Source: Jaenimonas drosophilae
Lineage: Eukaryota > Euglenozoa > Kinetoplastea > Trypanosomatida > Trypanosomatidae
NCBI GenBank assembly: GCA_030849065.1
Contig: JASAON010001423.1
Span: forward strand, 1-23,957
Direction of reading: 5' to 3'
Length of the DNA: 23,957 nt
The notes beneath the pieces are model-generated. The model ran no database searches. It was not told the origin of the DNA and saw nothing but the letters and a program-made list of their open reading frames with translations. Positions 1 through 10,600 of this stretch are shown here, piece after piece. The position numbers were made by a program, and so were the translations under genes. The stretch's first letter is position 1. Every line of letters begins with the position of its first letter.

Positions 1-350
1 CGCTCTACCATCGGTAGGTCCTCGCAATTCGTGCAGGATCACGCCGGTCTCTTCCATTGGAGGGGAGAGGAGGAGCTCACAAAACCAACACCCCACACAC
101 GTTCTCACGTGCAAACGATGGCGCACACATACACACAGACTACATGTGTTGCGCTACGCGGGGGAGCAATGCTTCGATGATGCCATGATGATGTTTCAGT
201 CACCACCATCATCAACATGGCATCCTTTTGTTTTTATAGCTCATTTTTTCCCCTGTCCCTATATCTTGTTGTTTGCTTCGTGTAGATATGCCCCATTTTT
301 TTTCTACGACGTTGTTTGTATTGTTGGGATCTCCCTCACCGTACTGAGCT

Positions 351-379
351 CTTATTTTTCTTTCTCTTTTTCGTTCCAG
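351..379 (+). promoter_or_regulatory. Putative trans-splice acceptor for small ORF 396-605
   Basis: An almost uninterrupted T/C tract ends in a CCAG-type acceptor, with the AG at 378-379. The first downstream ATG is at 396, giving a predicted leader of about 16 nt. The arrangement matches the acceptors in front of the well-supported genes in this window. Use of the site is inferred. Confidence 0.45.
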
Positions 380-395
380 CCGTTGTTCTTCGCCA

Positions 396-605
396 ATGCA
401 CCATGACACGTATGAATCCCCCTGTTGGATCATACCTCCTCACGCAGAAAGAATAAACGGGTTTTCATGTTTTGTGTGTTATCTGTGTTGTGTTCTCCTG
501 CTGCCACCACTGGCTACAACTGAGGTTGAGAATCCAGGCAAATGCGTGGCGGCCGAGAACGCACAGGACGAGTGTTGTGCTCCTGAACATCACTGCCGGC
601 TCTAG
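396..605 (+). CDS. Candidate small secreted or membrane protein (69 aa)
   Basis: I do not recognise this 69-residue ORF. It starts at the first ATG after a strong polypyrimidine-AG acceptor (AG at 378-379). It has a hydrophobic Cys-containing segment at roughly residues 24-41, followed by a polar Cys-containing tail of about 28 residues (motifs KCVAAEN and DECCAPEHHC). That arrangement resembles a signal sequence or anchor plus a small disulfide-capable domain. Its base composition is more balanced than the T-rich DNA on both sides, mainly in the second half. Against it, the ORF is short, it uses ATA and AGA codons that are uncommon in the large genes here, and a chance ORF of this size is easy to obtain. 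It is the best small-gene candidate in the first 4.6 kb. Confidence 0.3.
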   Translation: MHHDTYESPCWIIPPHAERINGFSCFVCYLCCVLLLPPLATTEVENPGKCVAAENAQDECCAPEHHCRL

Positions 606-3600
606 GTTTTCTTCAGCTCCAGATGCTTTTTTTTTCGCTTGCTGATTTCTTTATATCTTTTTTTACACCTGTCTTTTTTGCTGTGCTTCGATGCTCATCT
701 ACGCGTTCTTTCTCCACTCTCTCTCTCACACACTTTTGTGTGTTTTCGCCCTGTGTGGCGACCAAACACCAGTGACCTACCCGAGACAGAACGTGGACGT
801 ACTCAGTTACCACCACCTCCAGCACAACAACAACAACAACAGGAAGATGAAGAGAAAAAAGAAAACGAAGAATAAAGTTAAGAGAGAGAGAGAGAGTGCG
901 CATGCGTGCGTGTGTAGCAGCTAGCAGAACAACAAAGAGAAGAGAAAGTGCGCGTGATGTTTAGAGGGACGCGCAGGCAAACAAAAAAAACCATGCATAC
1001 CGCATTCTTCAGCATACCATTGTTGCCATATCCTACTCCGTAGCTCGACTGTTTGCAATATGTCGTGGAGATTCAGTTCAGTGACACGAGGAATCATTGG
1101 TTTTTCTTTTTTTTGCTCTGCATCTCCCATCTTTTTTGTTTTATTTTTTATTTTTCGTTTCTTCTGCCGCACTGGAACCACATGAGTTCCATGGTGCCCG
1201 CGTGTGTGTGTGTGAAGTGGCGTATGTGAATGCATGCGTTGGATGCGTGCCCCTCTCATTCATCATCATTTTCCAGCTTTTGCTGTTCTTCGAGAGGGTT
1301 GTTTATGATGCGCCTCTGTTTTTTTTTCTTCTGTTTTTCTTGCTCTGCTTACGCCTTTTTTTTGTTTGTTTGTTGTTGCTGTGATGGGCGTTGTTGATGA
1401 AGGTTAATAACAAGAAAAAAGAAAAGAAAAGAAAGTGAGGTCCCGAAATGGAGTATTGTGCAGTCCTTTGCCCACTGCGGTGGCAAAAAAAAATCCATTT
1501 CTGTTTTTTTCTTCTTCGTGGGTTGTGTGTGGTTTCAATCACAACCGTCTAGCAAACGTTGCGTGAAAAAAAATTCTCTTTTTTTCTTCTTCTTGCTCGC
1601 CGCTGAGTGTTGGAGGTTGAGCGAGAGATTCACTCTTCCTTCTTCGTCTTCGTGAGCGACTTCGTTTGCTGAACAGCGATGTGTTCCCGCTGTTCCTTCA
1701 AAGGACCTACGCAACAAACGTTGCAAACAAAACAAAGAAAAAAACAAACAAACAAACACATTGAGCTGTACGAGGACGTGGAGGCCTTCTCTCTCTGTGT
1801 GCGGAGGCCTCTGTTTCATTTCATCTTCACTTATCCCGACTGTGATGATGGTCTAAGGCTCCCAGTGCGTGGATGTTTTCTTTTTTTGTACCTTAAACCC
1901 CACACCAAAACAAAAAAAGCCCAACACGCCGAAGACTGCTGTGTTTTATCTGTGATTTTGTTGTTGGCGGGCCCTCCCCCCACATCTCCGCCCTGTTGCG
2001 ACGCAACCCCACACTCACACACACGACCTCCGCACACTCCGCCCTGACGTTTCTGCGTATGAACGTTGGGGTGTGGCGATCATCGTGGTGAGAGATTCAT
2101 CACGTCCCGCCGCCTTCGAACCTCCTCACACATCGTGGGCAGACATTTCTGTCATGTCCACGTGTAGTGTTTCCGTGAGGGGCTTGGATGAGTGCGACGG
2201 AGGGATTGGGGCGTCTGGCGGAGTACCCCAACAAGTGAATTCTGAATTCAATGGCCGTTGATCTTTCTGCGCTCTGTTTTTTTTCTTTTCTTGTTTGTTC
2301 CTGAATTTGCTGTTTTTTTTTTCTTCTTCCCTTTCTTGTTTGTTTTTCCTTCTTTTTTTTTTCTATCTGCCCTCCATCAATGTTCATCTGTGGAATGGCG
2401 GATGATGATCCATATCATACCAGTGACCTTCTCATTCATGTTTCTTACTTTGATTTGTATTTTCTTTTTGTTGTTTGTTTTCTGTCTTTGTTCGTTTGCT
2501 ATTTACCCGCGGCAAAGGAGGGGTCTTCCTTCATCTTCAATTTTGTGTTTTGCTCGTCAAAGATTTTTTTTTTTTTTGCGTCGAGTGTTGTTGCGTTCAT
2601 GGTGATGTACTCATTCCAAAATATGAGCGCCCCCCCCCAAACATGCTTTCTACTGCAAACAGATCCTCCTTCCGCTGTTGGGTAGGTGCTACCCATGACG
2701 TTGTGATGATCTAGTGGATAGAAATACGAGGCGGGGTGTATTCACCAATATATCAGAGAGCAGTATCAGCACGTGCATGTAGCTCCTCACACAGCGAACA
2801 ACAAGAACACACACACGCACACACAAACACACACAACCCTCCTACCAATTCACAGGCACAATTTCTGCCTGACTGCCATTTTTTTTGTTGTTCGAGTCAG
2901 TGAGATGAATAAAAAAAGAAAATGGGAGCCATGCGCAATGACGAACACATTCACGCTCTCTCGGTGGCCGAATGAAGGTAAGATGCCTTGGGCACATCAA
3001 CACACAACGATATGTTCTGTTTGGTGTGGTGCGTATTCCTTTCCGGACGATCTTTCCCATCGATATGGGATAGATAACTCTACTCCCTCGTGCGTGCTCG
3101 TTTTCTTCGATTTTTTTTTGTTTGTTGTTCTTCTTCCACCCCTCCCTCACACCTCTTCCTCTTCCTTTTTCCCCCTACCACACACGTCTCTGGACGTATT
3201 TTTGGATCTCTCCTCACACGTTTTCGTCGGCCATCGAGTGCTTCGGTTGTTTTCGTCATATTGAACGACCATCTCCGTCAACAGTGCCATGAAACAATCT
3301 ATCTTTTTTTTTTTTCATGTTTGCTTTTGCTGTTTTTGCGCTTTGCTCGCTCTTTTTTTTGTTGTTGTTGTTGTGTGTGTAATACCGCCACCCTTCCTTG
3401 ATCAGGACCATCTCAGTGTCGTGGAACTCGCAACACATGTGCCACGATGTTCGTTTCAACACACACTCACTACTCACTCCACACCTCACCCCAGATACAC
3501 ACACAATGGCACACGCTTGCACCCTCACTTCACACCCAAAAAGCAGTGATATGCATGTGTGCGTGCATGATGTGGCCGTGTGTGTGCGCGTGCGTGTGTG

Positions 3601-4457
3601 AGTGTGTGTTGTGGCCCGCAAACAAACAAGAATGGAGGAGGCACACACATTAGTGAAAGGATGGAGAAAAAAGAGGAAGAAAAGAAGAAGAAAAACCTCG
3701 GCTGTTTTCTTTTTCAGGAATTCCTTTTTTTTGTATTTTCTTGTTGTTTCACAATAGGAGTGCGTAGATATGAGTCTGGGCGTGCGTGTGCGTGCTACCC
3801 AACATCATAGCAACCACTTCTCCTCTTCCCCATACTTCTTGGGCTTCTTACTAGCTTATCCCGATGAGGTACATACCTGAAAAGCTGCGAAATCGCCTCT
3901 TGACGCGCAGCTTTGTTTGCCGGATGATGATGCGCTCTCTCTCCCACTACGCCACACGTCCTACCCCCACCTTCTCTTCTCCTTTGTTGTTTGCACCAAC
4001 ACACATACGTAGGATCAAACCCACACTCACTTTCTTGTTTTTTTTTTGTTCGTTCGTTCTACATCATCTATCACTCCCACCCCGCTCCGTCGCACCACTG
4101 GACGCCTTCGAACACACAAACACAAAAAGAAGAATTCATACCCTGCTCAGCGGCTGATTCGTTCCTTTCTCCTTCTCACTTCTCCACGTACACACGCACA
4201 GGCTGGCAAAAACACATTCCGGATTTGCAACTTGTGCCGTCGTGGAGGAGGAGATAGACATCAACCGACTGGCCCTCTCTTTATCACATGATTAGCTCGG
4301 TGAATTATTTGGGAGGTGCAGCAACTATCGTGTCTGGGTGAGAGAGCTCGCCTGCATCCACACACACACACAACACAACACACAACTCACACACACGTTG
4401 TGGTCGCAAGGAACGTGCCGTTTTCTTTCATTTCTTGTGTAAGATCTCCGTTGTTGG
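606..4457. other. Long non-coding, pyrimidine-rich spacer
   Basis: I find no convincing gene in these 3.85 kb. The + strand is dominated by T runs (for example near 1097-1160, 1320-1380, 2265-2370, 2560-2580, 3300-3370 and 4030-4060). Between them are CA/TG microsatellites (about 2808-2837, 3560-3615, 4355-4400), a (CAA)n run at 825-840 and a few A-rich stretches. ORFs here are short and their peptides are rich in F, L, S and V because of the T tracts, which is typical of spurious ORFs. The T bias on the + strand suggests rightward transcription. No tRNA or rRNA was recognised. See the findings for a possible strand-switch reading. Confidence 0.6.
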
Positions 4458-4534
4458 GTTTCTTGTTTCTTTGTTTTCCTCGTTGTTTTTTTGTTTTTAT
4501 TTGTACGTCTCGTTCATCTTGTGCCTACCCTGAG
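4458..4534 (+). promoter_or_regulatory. Putative trans-splice acceptor for the PP2C gene
   Basis: A T-rich tract is followed by the first AG at 4533-4534; a second AG lies at 4559-4560. No ATG occurs between this AG and 4620, so the predicted leader is about 85 nt and the first-ATG rule gives the large ORF's start. The exact AG used is inferred. Confidence 0.5.
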
Positions 4535-4619
4535 CCAAGCGCGTTGGCCCCCATCGTCAGGCCAACTCATACACCCACACTCACTCTCTTTCCGTTGTTG
4601 GTGGTGCTGCACGTGAGGG

Positions 4620-7600
4620 ATGCCTTCGCCCTCGTCGGCTGCCAATCGACGCCGTGCGACGGAGGGCTCGAGCCTCAGCCACACCAACAAGAACGTTTCA
4701 TCACCACCAACTTCATCCCCGGCCTCCGTTCCTCTCGTGGTGGTCGGGCGCGGAAGCATCTCCACCAAGGTGGACGACGCGATGGAAGATTGCAACAACA
4801 ACACCAACAACAACAATCATCATCCTCATCATCATCATCATCATCCGTTGCGCAACTCTGCACCGCAGCTGCGTCTTTCGGCAACGGCGGGGAGCATTGG
4901 CGGAGGTCCGAGCAGCCCAACTTCTGAGCGACTTCGGCAGCAGTGTTGCTTCAATGGTTGGGTTGGTGGTGAGGGCACCGGCAGCCCGCTTCAGACCCTC
5001 GCCCAACATGATGCTGCACGTGAGGTGCAGGGATTAGATGGCCACGGTGGCTCAGCAAGCCGACGCGTTGCGCGCCAGCTCCATCGCACCAACAACGGCA
5101 GCAACAGTGGCAGCGGCAGTACATCCACCACGGGGCGACGGAAGCACAAGGCCCGACAGCGCAGCACAGCGAGCAGCTCCAGCGCGGGCTCACCCCTCTC
5201 TCCCGCCACTGTGGCCGCTCTGCCCCTCCTTCCCACCCCGGAAGAGAGCGGCCACACACCGCCCCATTCGCCACCATTCCGCATCAGCGCGAACGGTAGC
5301 CTTCCTCGTCCTGGCCGCCTTTCTGCCGCAGCTCTGCCACAACAAGGTGCCGCACTACTTCCTACCCGCTGCCCATCTCCCCCGATTCCCGCACGTCGAG
5401 CCAACAACAACAACGCCAGCAACAACACTACTCTGGGCACCTCTTCACCCTCTAACAATGCTCACCTGCCAGCTGTTTCGCCAACAAGCCCTGGAAGCCA
5501 ATTCCCACGTTCGCCGCCAACAACAACGCACAACCACACCTCCTACAGTGGAGGTATGCCAACGCCACCTCTGCGGGAGAGCGCGGGCAGTCGCAGTGGT
5601 GGGGCAAGCGGCAGTGGAGCCACACGTAGCAGCCAATGGCTGGGCATGAGTGCGGCACTGCTCGTGGATGATGGCGTAGATGCCACCGCCTCCATCCCAC
5701 CAGCGCTCTTGATGCCCATCTCGGAGAGCTGCGTCAGCTCCACGCATCAGCGTGCCGACGATGTGGAGGATACCTCATCGCAACAACAACAACAACAACC
5801 TACAACACCACCTCCTCTTCCAGCAACACTGACCACCACAACACCAACGGCAGAAGAAGGTGGCTCTGTACGGCGTGTTGCCAGCTTCAAGGAGAAGCAG
5901 CGCGCAGGTGCCTTTGGCGGCGCTAAACGCCGTGCGCTTAACGCCTGCGCATCGCCCCTCTCCCCCTCCTCGCCGGTGGTGGCGCAGCTTCCTCACACAC
6001 CTCAACCACAGTCTGTTGATGAGGAGCCGCCGGTGATGGCTCATCATCCTGCCCCATCCCCACCAAGCGATGCGATGCCGGCGCTCCTCACCAGCCCGCG
6101 CGCGACGCGGCCTCCTCCGGCCGATGTGCATCCCAACACCTCCTCCGCGCCTTCCATGACTGCCACAACAACGGGTGGTGGCGCGCATGTGGTTGAAGCG
6201 ATTCCTCCGATGCGCAACAACAACGATAGATCTCAGCAACACCATCAAGCCTCTCCACCATCGCAGCTCCCGCCGACACACTCTCCACGCCGCCTGAGCC
6301 ACGCTGAGGGAGCCCTCCTCTCGCCCAACAAGGCGGCGGTGGCGGAGAGCGGCCCGCCACCTCTTCGCGGCCTTCGTCAGCCCTACTCGCGACGCAGCGT
6401 TGCGATGGATGAAGATGGCGGCACAGCACCAGCCACCACCACCACCACAACAACATCCACGGAGCTCCCACAAATCACCTCTCCACGTTCCGCCATCACC
6501 GCACCACCCCCGTTGCCGTTCTCGGCGGAGATGCAGAACGGCCCGGGCACCAACTTGAGCGATGTGATGGAGTTGCTGGAGTCGGCAGCCGGCGAGAATG
6601 ATGGAGATGATGCTGATGCTGAATGTGCGGGTGAGGCTGGCCTCTCCATCGCCATTCCCTCCCCGCCCCGTCTGCCATGCCCATCCGTCTCCCTCACCCT
6701 CTACCAACATCCATCCTCGCAACAACAACAACAACAACTACTCCCCAGCTTCTCGCCCACCACGACGGTGGCGTCATCAGCACCAACCACGTTGGCTGCT
6801 GCGAGCCTCACGCAGCCCGGCCTCCTCGGCCCGCTGGCGATGGTGGATGGGGCGAGTGAGTCCGCCAGTGATGGGGACGTGGAGAGTGTTCTCAACGCCA
6901 CCGCCAATCACCCGAGCGCATTGTTCGTCTGCGACGCCGACGGCAACGATCCTGTGCGGCTGATGATGCCAACGCCCATTTTTGGCACCGCTGATGGCAT
7001 CCCCAATCCTCCTCCGCCACCTCCGCAGGGTGCCTCCACAGCGAGCGAACATCCAGCCTCCACGAGCACCTTGGCCTCGCACCGCGGGGGCAGCGTTCTC
7101 GATGCGGCGACGAGCGGCCTGCTCCGCCGCTGCTCCACCGCGAGCAGAGATGGCACGGGGAGCGCGGGTGGGCCCTTGTCTGTGTCAGCGAGCTTCACGG
7201 CGAAGGCTGGCGGCACCAACACCAACAGCTCCGCCAACAACACCAACAACAACAACAGCACCCACCGAGAACAACACACGACGATGGAGAGCAGCCTCAT
7301 CTCACGCACCATGTCTTTCCCACTTGGGGCGAGCATCTCCGCCGCCGGCGGTGAGCGGAAGGAGCGTGGCAAGATGATCCCAAGCCGCTCTCCCGCCACC
7401 GTCAGCCGCTTGCCGCAGTACCCGAGCTCCACCAGCTTTCTGACGGAGGAGGGTGGCGCCACACCTCGCAGCGCAGATCCCAACACCCCGCACAGTCTTG
7501 CGCAAACGCATGCGGGGATGGTGGTGGACGACCCACTCGCACAATCTCACAACGCCGAGATGTTGAGCTCCACCTTCACGAGCTTCGCTGCCACGAAGGA

Positions 7601-10600
7601 GAGCGGCCGCATCAGCACCTTTTCTAGTTTAGAGTACAGTATGCGCAGACACCACGGCCTCACGCGGCAACAACGCCGCCAACAACGGCGGCGGCAATCG
7701 GTGCCACCAAAGACCACCCCAGTTGCGCCACGTGGAGGCAAGAACAACAAAACCAAGAACAACAAGGCTGCGGATGATGTTCCTCCTCTCGTGGCCGATG
7801 ATGATGATACCGTGCGTGAGCGTTGTGGGAGTGTGCGGGATGCCAATTATCATCTCATGATGGATGAGGAGGAGCTCCATGAGGCAGGGCCGCCTAATGT
7901 CGTTGGCACTCGCTGCTCCGCCGAACACATCTTCATGGCATCGTACGAGCTCATTGAGATGTTGGATCATATGGTTCCTGCATCCACGGCCAACAACACC
8001 AACACCAACACCAGCAACGCCAGTACTCCCGTGGGATCTTCACCGGTGGCCCACTCACCCAACACCAACCCCACAACAGCAGCGGCGATGATGATGATGG
8101 CGCACACGCATCGCCACAACCGTGATGGTGGCTTCTCCCTCGGCAGTGCCTCCACCTCCTACAACGTAGAGCCCAGGGAGGAGCCAGACCCGTTCGTGGA
8201 TTGCAAGATTCATGCGCGACTCCGTTTTGATGCGGAGGATGGCGTGCTCATCCTCGCCCCACGTGATGAGGTGGAGAAGTACCTCCTCGCACCACGTCAG
8301 GATAGTGAATCCTGCAGCGCCACCTCGCCCACCGCCTCCTCCCCGCTCACCGCACCGAGCGGAGATGGTGGTTGTGGTGGTGGTGGTGGTGCGGAGGCCG
8401 ATGGCGCATGCCAATGCAGTGAGGAGCGAATCACCAAAGATACCCGTGGAATGGATTATAGCAAATACAACGCACATGAGCTCTACGCGTGTTGCTCCGT
8501 ATGCAAGCGCCGCCCCGCCTCCTTCTTGTGTTTGTGCTGCTTCACATCCTTCTGCCCCTCGCACGTCTCGCAGCACTACGCATCTTCTCCGAATCACGCG
8601 TGTGGCCTCTATCTCAACATTTTGGATATCATGACGAGCTTCGATCGTGTGTTTTGGTGCGAGGTGTGCCAACGCTTCACGTGGAAGTATACGGAGATTT
8701 ATGATCCGTTGGTGGATCAGGTGGCCTACACACGTGGCACCTATCTCTCCTCTGCCGCACGTGATTTGCATTGTGTTGGTTATGAAACATGCCTCATCAA
8801 TCGCGAGGATGAGCCAACGGTTGGCCTCTCCACCATCACCGCACGCACGAGCCCGACGACGCGGCTTCCGCCACCTTTAGGGGAGATGGGTGAGTGCCCC
8901 AGCGGGGATTATCTTCTTCATGCCCTACTCAGCCCACTACACTCGGGGGATGATGCATCGCCACAGCAACAGCAACAACCAGTGAAGGAGAAGGAGGAGG
9001 AGACGGAGGAGGAGGGTGGCACCACCACGCAGCAGCCGGAGAAGTGCATCGCCCCATCTCAACTCTATCTTACTCCTGAGCAGCTCAGCATCCCGCCAAA
9101 TCCAACCACCCCAAACGTTTTCCTACCAAATAATGATAGAACGATTGTGCCGATTGGCGATGCCGTCAACGCCCTCTCCGCCATCAGCGTGAGCGTGCAA
9201 GGCTGGCGTAGCACCCAGGAAGATGCGGAGAGCGTTTTCACGGTTATTATTCCATCCTTGCATCAGCAGAGCCTCACCTCCACGCAGAATGATGGCCTCT
9301 GCGGCTCGCCGCTCACCGCCTCGCCACATGGCTCCCCCGCGGGCTCCCCCACGCGGAGCATCGATGCAGATACCATTCCCATGGCGGTTTATTGCGTCTT
9401 TGATGGCCATGGCGGTGATGCGGTGGCCAAGTTGGCCGCCGCACGCTTCGAGCAGCACCTCCATCAAGCCATTCAACGCAGCCGGCCCGAGGATGTACGT
9501 GCGCGGGCGCTCTTGTGTGCGGTGAAGTCGGAGTCCTGCATGGGGCGTGGCAGCAAAACCACACGTGCGAGCCTTGGCCCAGCATGCAGCTACACCACGC
9601 CACAATCATCACCATGCTCGAGCCCAAAGCAGCTTTCACTTGGCCTGCGCAACAACGGCACAACACCACCTCAGCAACTATCCCCACAACGCATGAGCGT
9701 ACCGGATTCAATGATGGAGGAGCTGGTGCTACCCTCGCCCAGCATGACGGCTGAGAGCCTGAAGCAGCATGTGGCGATGCAGGAACAGCATCTAATACCA
9801 TCAGCCTCCTCACCACGCGGTGCCCCGACATCTCCCACCGCCGCTCTGCGCAAGATGGAGACCACCACAGAGACGGAGCGCCAGCTTCTCGAGCACCAAC
9901 AACGTCTCAGAAATGGCGGCATTCATTGCATAATCCCGAACACCACCGTGTCTAGCACACAGATGGAGATGCTGCGCACCTACTTCTCCAGCATCATGGA
10001 GGATGCGATGCTCTCCCTCGATGATGAGCTCCACAAGACGGAGGAAGGCAGTCGTGGCGATTATAGCAACATGGGCTGCACAGCATGTGTGGTGGGCATC
10101 ACGAGCAACTTCATTTTGTGTGCCAACTTGGGTGATAGTGGGGCCGCCTTCTTCACCGCACAATCGATGGAGCTCATGGTCAGGAGGCACCGGGTGGGCG
10201 ATGAAGCAGAGACAGCACGCATCCTCGGCGCGGGTTATGCGATTGAGCGCGACCGCATCGAGGGCATGTTGGCGGTGCCACGTGCGCTCGGTGACTTTGA
10301 TTTCAAGCAGTGCGGCGGCAAAAGTGCGCGAGAGCAGGCTGTGTGTGCCGTGCCGGAGGTCTCCATCCGCCCCGTGCCCAGTGATGGCGAACGTTGGGGC
10401 GTCCTTCTTGCGTGTGATGGCGTCTGGGACACCGCGACGAACCATCAAGTACATTACGCCCTCATCAACACGGAGAATGATTTGGAAGTGAGCGCATCCG
10501 CGACCGCCGCCATCCTGCGCGCGCAGGAGTTGTTGCGTGGCCCACACGGTGAAGTAGATGGCGTGGTGAGTGGTGTGCGTGGCGAGGATGAGCGTGGCAG

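Noticed and set aside
921..1259. Minus-strand 112-codon ORF with a protein-like middle (ELNLHDILQTVELRSRIWQQ)
   Set aside because: Its upstream side on the minus strand is purine-rich with no acceptor-like tract, and the ends are readouts of T or CA tracts. Probably chance.
2100..2130. TTCGAACC, resembling a tRNA B-box on the minus strand
   Set aside because: No pairing T-stem, anticodon arm or acceptor stem could be built around it.
2046..2261. Open, homopolymer-free stretch (ending GGVPQQVNSEFNGR)
   Set aside because: It has only a GTG start, no acceptor placed for it and no recognisable similarity. Possibly a decayed remnant, but not supportable.
2380..2685. 101-codon + strand ORF with hydrophobic peptide
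   Set aside because: The Phe/Val/Cys content comes from T runs, and no AG lies between the tract and its ATG.
4316..4927. 203-codon + strand ORF overlapping the PP2C start
   Set aside because: It begins upstream of the acceptor, reads through CA and T tracts, and overlaps the real gene out of frame.
5775..6737. 320-codon minus-strand ORF
   Set aside because: A shadow opposite the low-complexity, GC-rich part of the PP2C gene; Arg/Trp/Gly-rich antisense composition.
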